A stretch of DNA of 52,750 nucleotides, taken from contig CAYWNA010000072.1 of NCBI GenBank assembly GCA_964459305.1, positions 1-52,750 of the forward strand. The letters run 5' to 3'. Position numbers and translations under genes: made by a program. Within the stretch, counting starts at the first letter, position 1, and every line of letters begins with the position of its first letter. Shown here piece after piece: positions 26,379 through 34,489 of the stretch. Source of the DNA: CAYWNA01 sp964459305 (GTDB lineage: Bacteria > Planctomycetota > Planctomycetia > Pirellulales > Pirellulaceae). The notes beneath the pieces were generated by a model. The model was given only the letters and a program-made list of their open reading frames with translations, ran no database searches and was not told the origin of the DNA.

Positions 26379-27101
26379 GTGTCCGTGCTCGATACCGTAA
26401 CCACATATCTTCGTCCGCCGGACGGGCGCCCGATGGTGCAGATTGAGCGGGAGATTCTCGACGAACTCCAGTTCCATCTGGAAATGCGGAGCGAGGACAA
26501 CGTTCGAGCGGGCATGTCACCGGAAGATGCGCGCGCGGAGGCCCAACGGCGCTTCGGCGATTTTCCACGCATTCACACGATGTGCCGCCGAATTCAATTG
26601 GGAGAGCGAATTATGCTGCAGCGGATCCAATTCGCTCTTACCACGATGCTGCTTGTTGTCGTGGCGGTGATGGCCATAGGCTTCTACAAGCGACAAACCC
26701 AATACGATGCGGTGTTGAGGGGCCTTCATCAATCGATCGAACAGACGCAGGCCGCGATTACGGGCGTCTTGAGCAGCGTTCAGCCAGTCGTCGTGAGCAC
26801 GGAACCGGCGCGGGGCGAAACCGACGTCGATCCTGCCTTGCCGGAGATCCGCGTCACCTTCAACAAGGAAATGGTAGACGGCAGTTGGTCCTGGAGCGAG
26901 ACGGCCGAGCCTTACCCGGAGACGACGGGCGAGCCGTTCTACCTCGATGACCACAAGACGTGCGTATTGCCGGTCAAGCTAGAACCGCAGACGGAGTATG
27001 TCCTCTGGATCAACTCCGAAAAATACCGCAATTTCAAAGACACACACGGTCTGCGGGCCGTTCCCTATGCTCTTTATTTCACCACGGGGTCTGCGCCGTA
27101 G
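26379..27101 (+). CDS. Permease-prefix membrane protein with Ig-like C-terminal domain
   Basis: A 240-residue protein. Residues 17-65 match the prefix domain found before MacB-like permeases (EREILDELQFHLEMRSEDN, GMSPEDARAEAQRRFGD). One membrane helix follows at about 83-102 (FALTTMLLVVVAVMAIGFY), then a linker and an SbsA-type Ig-like domain (VVVSTEPARGETDVDPALPEIRVTFNKEM, ending FTTG). The permease that usually follows the prefix is absent and is replaced by the extracytoplasmic Ig-like domain. GTG start 3 bases after the PadR stop. Likely inner-membrane with the Ig domain outside; function unknown. Confidence 0.82.
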   Translation: MSVLDTVTTYLRPPDGRPMVQIEREILDELQFHLEMRSEDNVRAGMSPEDARAEAQRRFGDFPRIHTMCRRIQLGERIMLQRIQFALTTMLLVVVAVMAIGFYKRQTQYDAVLRGLHQSIEQTQAAITGVLSSVQPVVVSTEPARGETDVDPALPEIRVTFNKEMVDGSWSWSETAEPYPETTGEPFYLDDHKTCVLPVKLEPQTEYVLWINSEKYRNFKDTHGLRAVPYALYFTTGSAP

Positions 27102-27149
27102 CGAGGAAATCACCTGTACCGCGGCCGGTTTGAAATGTCCGCATACTGG

Positions 27150-27213
27150 TTTAACGGCAAGGCGAAGGGCGTCGGCGAATCCGGCACGCCGTCGCCTTCG
27201 GCTTGCCGTTAAA
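27150..27213. repeat. Palindromic repeat, family C
   Basis: Inverted repeat with arms TTTAACGGCAAGGCGAAGGG (27150-27169, continuing CG) and CGCCTTCGGCTTGCCGTTAA (27193-27212, continuing A), 21-base loop. The arms differ by one substitution and one extra G. It sits in the gap between the Ig-like protein and the CBM protein. Only one copy is in this window, but the form is that of a REP/MITE-like element. It lacks a T-run, so I do not call it a terminator. Confidence 0.7.
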
Positions 27214-27272
27214 CGAGGACACCAAGAACCGGCGGTACTGTAGTCTTCATCAGGCAAGAGAGGAGTGCAACC

Positions 27273-28397
27273 ATGAGAAGCATATCACGAGTTCCCGTAG
27301 CGGCTGCCGCGTTTGCGGCTGTCACCTTCGTGTTCCTATCCGGCGCCATCGCGTTCGGTGCGGAATCGATCGTCACCAACGGCGACTTTCAAAAATGGAC
27401 CGACGGAGTCCCAGATGGATGGGAGCTCGAAATTGGAGCCAAGAATGGAGCCGAGGAACCGAAGTCGGAGGTCAAACCGATCAAAGGTCCGGCCTTGATG
27501 CTTCGCGGCGATGCGTCCACCATGGCCTGGCACTCGGTTGGCCAGAAGCTACCAGTACAACCCGGCGGAAGCTATTGCCTGGAGTTCGAATCCCGCACGA
27601 AGGACATCCAGAGAGTTGGCCGCCAATACGACAACTGTTATGTAGGCATCATGAGCCTGGACAGCGGCGGAAAACCGGTCGAACGGAAGTTCGAGGATGT
27701 TGTCGCCGATACCGCCGACTGGACGAAGCACCGCGTGGTTTTCACCGTGCCGCAAAGCGCCGAATCGACCCAAGTGCTGATCTTCCTGTCCAAAAGCGGC
27801 ATTCTGGGCGTCAAGAACGTGGTGGTCACGGCGGACGAGGGGACAGCCGCACCGAGCGTCGAGCCCACCACCACCGCGCCGGACGGGTCGGCGGGCCTTC
27901 TGGCCAATGGCGATTTCAGTGCTTGGACCGACGGCCTACCGGACGGCTGGAAAGTCGATATCGGGGCAATGAATGGAGCCGAACAGCCAAAGTCGGAGAT
28001 CACGAAACTGAGCGATCCGGGTCTGGCGCTCTACGGCGATGCGTCAACCATGGCTTGGCATTCGGTAAGCCAGGAAGTGTCCGTGAACAAGGGTGGCACC
28101 TACACCCTTGAACTTCAGGCACTTTCCGAAAATGCCCAGCGCCAAGGCCGGCAGCACAACAATTGCTATGTGGGCGTCATGTGCTTCGATGCCGGCGGCA
28201 ATTTGGTCGACAGGGCCATGGAGGATCTCTCCAGCGTTCCCCGGTGGAGGAAATTCAGGATCGACTTTCGAGTGCCCCGCAACGCCGAGAAAACCGAGGT
28301 GCTCATCTTCCTCTCCAAGTCGGGCACGCTCAGCGTCAAGAACCTCAGTCTGAAGGAGGCGACCCCAGACCGTCCCTTTCGTGGTTCTAATCGATAG
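27273..28397 (+). CDS. Secreted protein with two tandem carbohydrate-binding-like domains
   Basis: A 374-residue exported protein. Signal peptide to about residue 29 (ending SGAIAFGAES). Two clearly duplicated domains follow, about 31-190 and 208-365. Each starts NGDFxxWTDGxPDGW, has DASTMAWHSV, then R-Q-x-NNCYVG/DNCYVG and ends EVLIFLSKSG-LxVKN. The fold is galactose-binding-like, as in CBM families. AGAGAGGAG at 27257-27265 sets the start. The frame ends at 28397, 17 bases inside the S41 protease frame, and ends in an unstructured RPFRGSNR. This probably should continue into the protease; see the next entry and the finding on a split gene. Confidence 0.8.
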   Translation: MRSISRVPVAAAAFAAVTFVFLSGAIAFGAESIVTNGDFQKWTDGVPDGWELEIGAKNGAEEPKSEVKPIKGPALMLRGDASTMAWHSVGQKLPVQPGGSYCLEFESRTKDIQRVGRQYDNCYVGIMSLDSGGKPVERKFEDVVADTADWTKHRVVFTVPQSAESTQVLIFLSKSGILGVKNVVVTADEGTAAPSVEPTTTAPDGSAGLLANGDFSAWTDGLPDGWKVDIGAMNGAEQPKSEITKLSDPGLALYGDASTMAWHSVSQEVSVNKGGTYTLELQALSENAQRQGRQHNNCYVGVMCFDAGGNLVDRAMEDLSSVPRWRKFRIDFRVPRNAEKTEVLIFLSKSGTLSVKNLSLKEATPDRPFRGSNR

Positions 28398-29301
28398 CTT
28401 GAGAAGGCACTACAGTTTCACGGCCCTGAAGGGAATCGACTGGGACGACCTCAGCGCCCGGTACCGCGACGAGGCCGAATCGGCCAAAACGATCGATGCC
28501 TTTGCCGTTGCGATCCGAGGGATGCTGGCCGAGCTGGAGGATATCCACGTGTGGATCGAGTTGCCGGACGAGCGGAGGGTCTACCCCTACTCGTCCAGCT
28601 ATCGGGCGAACTTCGACCACCAAGCGGTCGCGGCCCAGCTTGATTCATTCAAACGATTCGGCCGGCTTGGTTTCACCGGCCGGACAAGAGGAGGCTTTGG
28701 CGTGGCGGCCATCCTCGGGCTGCCGCCCGGCGACGACGACCTCTACGAACAACTGATCGACGCCATAACGTGTATGAGCGATGCGCCTGGTTTCATCGTC
28801 GACCTTCGGCGCAACGGCGGTGGCGCGGAGCCTCGAGCCGCACAGATCGCGGGGCTCTTCGCCGACAGGCGATACTTGTACGCACGGTCCAAAGTGCGAT
28901 CCGGTCCGGATCCCGACGATTTCCGCGAATCGCCCGCACGTCACATCGGGTCAGCCGCGCGAGAGCCGTTCACCCGTCCCGTGGTCTGTCTGGTCGGCCC
29001 GGGCTGCGTTAGCAGCGGCGAGGGATTCGCACTGATGATGAAAGCCATGGACCACGTGGCACTGGTCGGCCAACCCACTCGCGGCGCCAGCGGCAATCCG
29101 CACGCCGTGACGCTGTCCAACGGCGTGAAGGTCTATTTCTCGCGGTGGGTATCGATGGAGCCGGACGGCACGCCAATCGAAGTTCGGGGGATTCAACCCG
29201 ATGTCAAGGTTGAACATACGGGCGCGGGTGACCTGGCGTTCGACAAGGCCGTCGAAATACTCTGCAAGAAAATGGGAATCGATCGAGTTGGGACCGACTG
29301 A
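28381..29301 (+). CDS. S41-family (tail-specific type) protease, probably split from the preceding gene
   Basis: A 306-residue frame covering a complete S41 catalytic region. The N-terminal helical bundle begins abruptly (RRHYSFTALKGIDWDDLSARYRD), followed by LAELEDIHVWIEL, the strand-loop FIVDLRRNGGG, and the nucleophile region VGPGCVSSGEGFALMMKAMD containing the Ser and Lys expected of an S-x-x-x-K dyad. VGQPTRGASGNPH and the end segment GIQPDVKVE are also family marks. It has no signal peptide, its only start is a GTG with no ribosome site at proper distance (AAGGAGG is 21 bases away), and it is offset by one base from the secreted CBM protein. I infer one secreted CBM-S41 protein broken by a frameshift, although translational coupling remains possible. 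Confidence 0.82.
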   Translation: MVLIDSLRRHYSFTALKGIDWDDLSARYRDEAESAKTIDAFAVAIRGMLAELEDIHVWIELPDERRVYPYSSSYRANFDHQAVAAQLDSFKRFGRLGFTGRTRGGFGVAAILGLPPGDDDLYEQLIDAITCMSDAPGFIVDLRRNGGGAEPRAAQIAGLFADRRYLYARSKVRSGPDPDDFRESPARHIGSAAREPFTRPVVCLVGPGCVSSGEGFALMMKAMDHVALVGQPTRGASGNPHAVTLSNGVKVYFSRWVSMEPDGTPIEVRGIQPDVKVEHTGAGDLAFDKAVEILCKKMGIDRVGTD

Positions 29302-29332
29302 GCATGGGCCGAGAAATAAGTGTCCGATTTTC

Positions 29333-29391
29333 GTGGGATAGGCTTCCAGCCTGTCGAGCGAGTCGTCTGACAGGCTGGAAGCCTATCCCAC
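29333..29391. repeat. Palindromic repeat, family B, copy 1
   Basis: Perfect 23-bp inverted repeat: arms 29333-29355 (begins GTGGGATAGGCTTCC) and 29369-29391 (ends GAAGCCTATCCCAC), 13-base loop. It lies between the convergent S41 protease and ceramidase-like genes, where it could also act as a bidirectional terminator hairpin. The outer flank CGAACGATCCTA runs into the stop codon of the minus-strand gene at 29444. The second copy, at 39521, is in inverted orientation judged by the flanks. Confidence 0.88.
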
Positions 29392-29443
29392 GGTTCGACG
29401 ACCGAAGCCTACCCGTCTTGCGACATTTGTTCCTCGAACGATC

Positions 29444-30814
29444 CTAATTCTCGCCGGCCCATTCGGCATGCAGTTGGTCGAGCATTTCCACGGTCTCATC
29501 GACGATTTGCTCTCCCGTGCCGCGGGCGACCCAACTGTGTAGGCCTGTCCAAAGTTGATAGCCGCCCAGATCGTACGCCGGGGCATCCGCGATGTAGCCG
29601 ATCCAGTCGTTGGACAATTCGGCGACATAGGTGTAGCGGAATGGGCTGCGCCGCTTGATCTCGACGCCCAGCGAGGTAAAGAACTCGCCGGGCACGCCGA
29701 CGATGGCCACGTCGCCGATCCGTACTACCTGTACCCAGCTCTTGCGCTCCTGCCCCTGCAACGGCGCCAGTTGCTGCCGCATGTTGCGGAAGACGGCGAC
29801 ATATGGTTCTGCTCGCTTGCCGATGTGCGTGTCGCAGTAACTTGTTACCGCCTTTTCTTCTGCCTGTTCGTCGAAATCACGCACCCGAATCGTGATTTCG
29901 CGTTTGAGTGCCGCAACGCCGTCGCCTGCCAGGGGCTCGGTTTTGCTCAGGGCGTCGAGCACGGCATTCTTGATGCGCGCCAGTGCCTCGGGTGGCCTTA
30001 GCCGCCAGTTGTGCGTAGAACCCGAAGCCCCCTCCAGGAACATGACGGTCCCACCGAGTTCTTCCTCGATCTGCTGAGCGGCCAAGCCGTAGAACGCGGG
30101 CGAGCGTTTACGTACGGCCAGCGCGCCGATTGTGTGCGTTGAATGGTTGAAGATCATCGCCTCAAGCCCGCCGTCAGCGGCGCGGAACGCAACGACCGGC
30201 AGATCGGGGTCGAAGGGCCCGGTCGGGCGTAAATTCACGTCCTCCGGCCGGTGCCACGTAATCATGCCATCGTCCAGCAACAGCCGGCTGTTCTGACCGA
30301 CTGTGGCTTCCTGGCCGAGCCGAAAATGTAGCGTGACCGGCCCGGATTGCCCGACGCGTTCGTTGGCCCGACGGACTGCTTCGACGATCGCCTCCTGGAC
30401 CTGCCGACAGAAACTCTCGTCGCGCTCATAGCCGTGTACCGTCGACGTGGATGGCGCGTGGTGGGTGTGGGTGGTGTGGATCAAAACGTGACTGCTGGGG
30501 ATGTCGCAGATCTGTTCGATCTTGGTTGCCGCCGGATCAAGCATATCTCGGCGCATCATCAACACATCGCACGCCACCAGTGCCGTTTTGTTTCCCTTCG
30601 GCCCTTGTACAACAATCGCCACCGCCCGCAGTTCACCTTCCTGCCCACTTCGAGTGCTGGGCAAAATGCTCCCGGCGATGACCATCGAATCGTCGGCCAC
30701 CAAGTTCACTGCCGCCGTGCCCACACGTAGCGAACCGTCAGCCGCCAGCATGGTCGAACATGCCAGCACTGAGGCCAGCAGAACCGATGCCGCAAATCGT
30801 ATCGTAACCTGCAT
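29444..30814 (-). CDS. Secreted neutral/alkaline ceramidase-like hydrolase
   Basis: A 456-residue protein of the neutral ceramidase N-terminal superfamily. ATG 30814 gives a signal peptide (MQVTIRFAASVLLASVLACSTMLAA) behind AAGGAG. Then RVGTAAVNLVADDSMVIAG, ALVACDVLMMRRDM, the zinc-ligand segment VLIHTTHTHHAPS, and later IFNHSTHTIGAL and MFLEGASGSTHNW. Planctomycetes carry many such proteins; they are not proven lipid amidases and some sit in glycan loci. The C-terminal Ig-like ceramidase domain is missing. It is 168 bases downstream of the oxidoreductase gene on the same strand. A second family member is at 48665. Confidence 0.85.
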   Translation of the reverse strand: MQVTIRFAASVLLASVLACSTMLAADGSLRVGTAAVNLVADDSMVIAGSILPSTRSGQEGELRAVAIVVQGPKGNKTALVACDVLMMRRDMLDPAATKIEQICDIPSSHVLIHTTHTHHAPSTSTVHGYERDESFCRQVQEAIVEAVRRANERVGQSGPVTLHFRLGQEATVGQNSRLLLDDGMITWHRPEDVNLRPTGPFDPDLPVVAFRAADGGLEAMIFNHSTHTIGALAVRKRSPAFYGLAAQQIEEELGGTVMFLEGASGSTHNWRLRPPEALARIKNAVLDALSKTEPLAGDGVAALKREITIRVRDFDEQAEEKAVTSYCDTHIGKRAEPYVAVFRNMRQQLAPLQGQERKSWVQVVRIGDVAIVGVPGEFFTSLGVEIKRRSPFRYTYVAELSNDWIGYIADAPAYDLGGYQLWTGLHSWVARGTGEQIVDETVEMLDQLHAEWAGEN

Positions 30815-30879
30815 GGTTTGATCTCCTTGATGTGCGAATCTCACTTAGGATCAGCGCCGAAATAGATCCTGAATTCATG

Positions 30880-30946
30880 GTAGCCGAAGTCGCCAGACTT
30901 TGGTCGCTTGACACTGGAAAAACCAAACTCTGGCGAGTTCGGCTAC
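30880..30946 (+). repeat. Dispersed palindromic repeat, family A, copy 2 (core only)
   Basis: Core arms 30880-30903 and 30923-30946, with the same G-G and C-C mismatches at arm positions 10 and 19. The spacer differs from the other copies (TCGCTTGACACTGGAAAAA) and the outer flanks are absent. It lies 65 bases upstream of the ceramidase-like start and 36 after the oxidoreductase stop. A 16-base block TCACTTAGGATCAGCG at 30841-30856 recurs at 39486-39501. Confidence 0.82.
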
Positions 30947-30982
30947 ATCGAGCAAATGCCGGTACTATTTCCGCAGCGATCC

Positions 30983-32356
30983 TCAGTATTCCAGCTTTCT
31001 GATGATGCCCGGCATCGGGACCGGGTACCGGCCATCGTCTCCCGCCTGAAGTGGCGCGGGCGAGTCCATGGTCAGCTTGTCCACGTCCGGCGCGAACTCA
31101 TGCTCGTGGTTCAGAATCTGGTCGAAGGTGACGATCTGGCCGGTGTGGGCGGCCATGCGGCCCATGGATGCGACCAGACTGGCCTCGGCGCCGCGTTTGG
31201 CTTCGTTATAGGGCTTGTCCTCGCGGATGGCGTCGATCAGATCGTTCCATTCCAACTGGTAAGGACTCTCTTCGGGCTGCGGGAAAGCCCAGAGCAGGTT
31301 GGCTTCGTTTTCGAAATCCTGCCCAGTGAACGTTCGGACTTTGCCCGGCGAATGCCGCGCGGTGGTGATGATGGCCGAGCCCTTGGTGCCGTGAGCGTAG
31401 CTGGCGAATTCGGTGTGACACCCCGTGATGCACCGGCCAAAGAAGAACAGCTTGGTGCCATCGGGATAGGTGTATTCGACCGAGTAGTTGTCCAGGTTCT
31501 GGTCGATAAACTCGCCGCGATAATGGCGTCCGCCGGAGGCCTTGGCCCGGACCGGCCAAGCACCTTTCATCCAGGAGCATTCGTCGATCTGGTGGATGTA
31601 AAAGTCGTTAAAGCAACCGCCACTGGCCCAAAGGAAACTCACCGACCGCTGGATCTGGTAGAGCAATTCGCTGATACCCTCCGGCTTCGGACCGGACTGG
31701 AAGGAGCTGATCGGCCCCGACATGCGGTAAGCCCGCATCATGGTAATGTCGCCGATCTCCCCGTCCCTGATCCGCCGTTCAAGTTGCTGCCGGCCGTGGC
31801 AGTGACGAATCATCAGGCCCACGCCCACCTTGAGATTCTTCTTCGTCGCCTCCTCGGCCAAATCGAAGATCTTCCGCGTGGTGGGACCGTCGACCGTGAC
31901 TGGCTTCTCCATGAAGGTGTTGATGCCTTTCTGGATGGCATAGCCGAAGTGGACCCAGCGGAAGGCCGGATAGGTGGCGAAGATTGCCACGTCACCCGGG
32001 CTGAGGCAATCCACGGCTTTCTTATAGCCGTCGAAACCGATAAACTTGCGGTCGTCGGGCACATCGATCTGGTCCGGATACCGCTTCTTGAGCCGCCCGT
32101 AGCTGCCGGAGAGTTTCTGCTCGAAGATATCGGCCATGGCCACCAGCTTGATCGGCCCATTCTGGACAGATAAAGCCTGCGCCGCCGCCCCCGTACCCCG
32201 GCCCCCACAACCGACCAAGGCCACCCGGATCGTATTATCCTCCGCCGCATGAACATGCGGGATAGCCACACTCGCCACAGCCGACGCCGTAGCGATTCCC
32301 CCGGCTTTCCTCAAAAACTCGCGACGCGACGTGTTCTTTTCCCTGGATTCACTCAT
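30983..32356 (-). CDS. Tat-exported Gfo/Idh/MocA-family oxidoreductase
   Basis: A 457-residue NAD(P)-dependent sugar-type oxidoreductase. The N-terminus has a twin-arginine signal (SRREFLRKAGGIATASAVASVAIPHVHA), so the folded, cofactor-loaded enzyme is exported. The Rossmann motif is VALVGCGGRGTGAA at about 45-58. The Gfo/Idh/MocA signature MEKPVTVDGPTTRKI follows (EKP lysine), then the substrate-domain segment GGCFNDFYIHQIDECSWMKG, with the D-x-x-x-H-like pair typical of the planctomycete group. I take ATG 32356: GGGAGGA lies 9 bases upstream, whereas ATG 32365 would touch it. Substrate unknown; presumably a sugar or inositol-like compound released by neighbouring secreted enzymes. Confidence 0.92.
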   Translation of the reverse strand: MSESREKNTSRREFLRKAGGIATASAVASVAIPHVHAAEDNTIRVALVGCGGRGTGAAAQALSVQNGPIKLVAMADIFEQKLSGSYGRLKKRYPDQIDVPDDRKFIGFDGYKKAVDCLSPGDVAIFATYPAFRWVHFGYAIQKGINTFMEKPVTVDGPTTRKIFDLAEEATKKNLKVGVGLMIRHCHGRQQLERRIRDGEIGDITMMRAYRMSGPISSFQSGPKPEGISELLYQIQRSVSFLWASGGCFNDFYIHQIDECSWMKGAWPVRAKASGGRHYRGEFIDQNLDNYSVEYTYPDGTKLFFFGRCITGCHTEFASYAHGTKGSAIITTARHSPGKVRTFTGQDFENEANLLWAFPQPEESPYQLEWNDLIDAIREDKPYNEAKRGAEASLVASMGRMAAHTGQIVTFDQILNHEHEFAPDVDKLTMDSPAPLQAGDDGRYPVPMPGIIRKLEY

Positions 32357-32467
32357 GGCGGGCATTCCTCCCTTTTTGATTGGCATATTGAGTATAGCCG
32401 TTTATCCACCCTCGTGTTCCTGCCAGCTCGCGTTTGATCCGCAGGCCGATATTCTGGGTCGTTCGTG

Positions 32468-34486
32468 CTATTTCGGGATTTTCCAAACCAACAGTGTCGT
32501 ATCATCCGACGCGGTCACGGCCGTCTTTCCGTCCGGGGAAAGTGTCAAGCCTCGGACGGGGCGGCCGTGGCCTTTCAGTTCCTTGAGCAACTTGCCCGAT
32601 GTGATATCCCAGCAGGCAATGCCGCAGTTGTCGCCGGCCGAGTAGGCCCTCCTGCCATCGGCGCCCAATGCCAGCGCGTAGTCCGTCCGATTGTGCGTCA
32701 CCTCAGTCACGATCTGCCCGGTGTCGAGATTCCATCGAACGAGACGCGAGTCATGGCCGGTGGATAGGGCGTATTTGCCGTCGCCCGAGAACGTAACGGC
32801 CGCGACCCAACTGAGATGCCCTTCCAGAGTCGCCAAGAGCTTGGCCTCGCGCAGGTCCCACAGACGCACCGTCCCGTCGCGCCCGCCGCTCAGCAGGCGC
32901 CTGCTATCCGTCGGCACGGCGATGGCCAGTACGCCTCCGCGATGGCCCTGGAGGACGGCAATCGGTTCGAGCTTATCGGGCAGCCACACGCGAATCGACC
33001 CGTCGTCGGCACTGCTCAGCAGCCGAGCCCCGTCGTGCGTATAGGCCACGGACCGGACATATCCGAGATGTCCCTTGAGCTCTCGCAACAGCGACCCATC
33101 GGTCAGATTGAACTCCCGCAATACGCCGTCTTTGCACCCGGCGGCTACCTTTGAGCCGTCGGGCGACACAGCCACAGCGTATGCGTCTAGGTTGGCGCCC
33201 GTGATCGTGCGAGGGCATTCGCCGCTCCTTATGTTCCAGACACGCAGCGTACCGTCGCTTGATCCGCTGACTACGTTCTGTCCGTTGGGTAGGAACGCTA
33301 CGGCCTGAACGGCTTCATCATGGCGATCCCATTTTATGCGCGGCTCGCCCGACTCCAAGCTCGTTTCTGCCACCATGCCGTTGCCATACGACAACACCCA
33401 CTTGCCGTCCGGCGACACCGCCATGTGTGTGACGTAGCGCGCGTGCGGACACCAACGGAGCAAGACCTTGCCCTCGGCGCGATTCCAGCGGCGGATCGAG
33501 CCGTCACGGGAGCCGGTGAGGATCTGATTGGGGTCCTTGCAGTAGGTAATCGAAACGACAGCGTGTCCATGGTGACCGGTGAATGTCCCAAGCAGCTTGT
33601 ATCCGTTCAAAAGCCATTCCGTGGCCTTGTGACGACTGCCCACCAGCAGGCGTTTGCCATCCGCCGATAAGACAAGGCTTCGTGCGTGGGTGTAGTAATC
33701 GTTGAGCCATTCCTTCAAGAGTCTGCCGTCGGACAGATCATAGTGGGCCAGCAGCGGCCCCGAACCGTTCACTCCGTCGGCAATTGCGGTTTTGCCGTCC
33801 GGTCCATAGATCCCTTCCCGGAACGAGTGCATCGTACCGGTGACGGCGATCAGTTCCTTGGCCGTTGCCAGGTCCCACTGCTTCAGCGTCGGTGGTTTGG
33901 CGCCTGTGGTCAAAACGCGCTTCTCATCTGGAGAGTAGCGGGCGCGGCAGAGCCCCGACTGCTTCGTGCTCCAACTGTGCCGGATCTCTTCGCTTGCCAT
34001 GTCCCATTCATGCACGTTTCCAGAGCTGTCCGCGAGCAGCAGCGCCGTCCCCTCTTTGCCGACCACAACGCTCACGATGCTGCTCTTCGAGACCTGATGT
34101 TTCGTTTGGAGTCTCCCCTGGGCGAGTTCCCAGATTTCGACGCGACCGCCGATGGCTAACACGCCGCGGCCATCGGGAAGGTAGCAGAGGTCAGAGATAC
34201 CAGAACGCATGCGCGTCGTACCGAGACGCTGCAGGGCGCCGTCAGGAAGTGGATCGCCGAGACGGTCTTGCGCGGCAGAAGTGCCGGGCACAGCCAAGAT
34301 CACCGCGGTGACAAGGCAAGCGGACGAAAATAATCTTCTATGGCTGGCTGCAAGACGCCAGCGAGCGTGAAGGGGACAGCCCCATTTTCGCTCCGAAAGA
34401 CTGCGCGAAAATCGGGACAGTCCCCGGACCTTTGGCAGGCTATCTCTTTCCGCTTGCCTGAATAGACTCGGAAATTGTGGGCGCAT
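32468..34486 (-). CDS. Exported WD40-repeat protein
   Basis: A 672-residue protein. From residue about 95 it is a run of WD40 blades, at least eleven, with clear endings such as IRRWNRAE, LRVWNIRS, IRVWLPDK, VRLWDLRE and LLVWKIPK and GH-dipeptide starts (LKGHLGYVRSVAYTHDG, LEGHLSWVAAVTFSGDG). That number suggests two propellers. A hydrophobic segment at about 53-72 (LFSSACLVTAVILAVPGTSAAQ) looks like a signal peptide, oddly far from the start. ATG 34486 is well supported by GGAGGAG with 6-base spacing, inside the end of the upstream gene. The first 50 residues include a palindromic repeat (34372-34425) read as protein. Probably a periplasmic scaffold; the ligand is unknown. Confidence 0.85.
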   Translation of the reverse strand: MRPQFPSLFRQAERDSLPKVRGLSRFSRSLSERKWGCPLHARWRLAASHRRLFSSACLVTAVILAVPGTSAAQDRLGDPLPDGALQRLGTTRMRSGISDLCYLPDGRGVLAIGGRVEIWELAQGRLQTKHQVSKSSIVSVVVGKEGTALLLADSSGNVHEWDMASEEIRHSWSTKQSGLCRARYSPDEKRVLTTGAKPPTLKQWDLATAKELIAVTGTMHSFREGIYGPDGKTAIADGVNGSGPLLAHYDLSDGRLLKEWLNDYYTHARSLVLSADGKRLLVGSRHKATEWLLNGYKLLGTFTGHHGHAVVSITYCKDPNQILTGSRDGSIRRWNRAEGKVLLRWCPHARYVTHMAVSPDGKWVLSYGNGMVAETSLESGEPRIKWDRHDEAVQAVAFLPNGQNVVSGSSDGTLRVWNIRSGECPRTITGANLDAYAVAVSPDGSKVAAGCKDGVLREFNLTDGSLLRELKGHLGYVRSVAYTHDGARLLSSADDGSIRVWLPDKLEPIAVLQGHRGGVLAIAVPTDSRRLLSGGRDGTVRLWDLREAKLLATLEGHLSWVAAVTFSGDGKYALSTGHDSRLVRWNLDTGQIVTEVTHNRTDYALALGADGRRAYSAGDNCGIACWDITSGKLLKELKGHGRPVRGLTLSPDGKTAVTASDDTTLLVWKIPK
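34372..34425. repeat. Palindromic repeat, family D, inside the WD40 coding frame
   Basis: Inverted repeat with arms GGGGACAGCCCCATTTTCGC (34372-34391) and GCGAAAATCGGGACAGTCCC (34405-34424, continuing C), imperfect by three positions, loop 13 bases. It lies wholly within the 5' part of the WD40 gene between its ribosome site and the signal-like segment, and adds about 18 codons there. Confidence 0.75.
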
Positions 34487-34489
34487 AGT

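Noticed and set aside
30908..32173. 421-codon plus-strand frame opposite the Gfo/Idh/MocA gene
   Set aside because: The minus strand has a full Tat signal and Rossmann enzyme; the plus frame is antisense noise.
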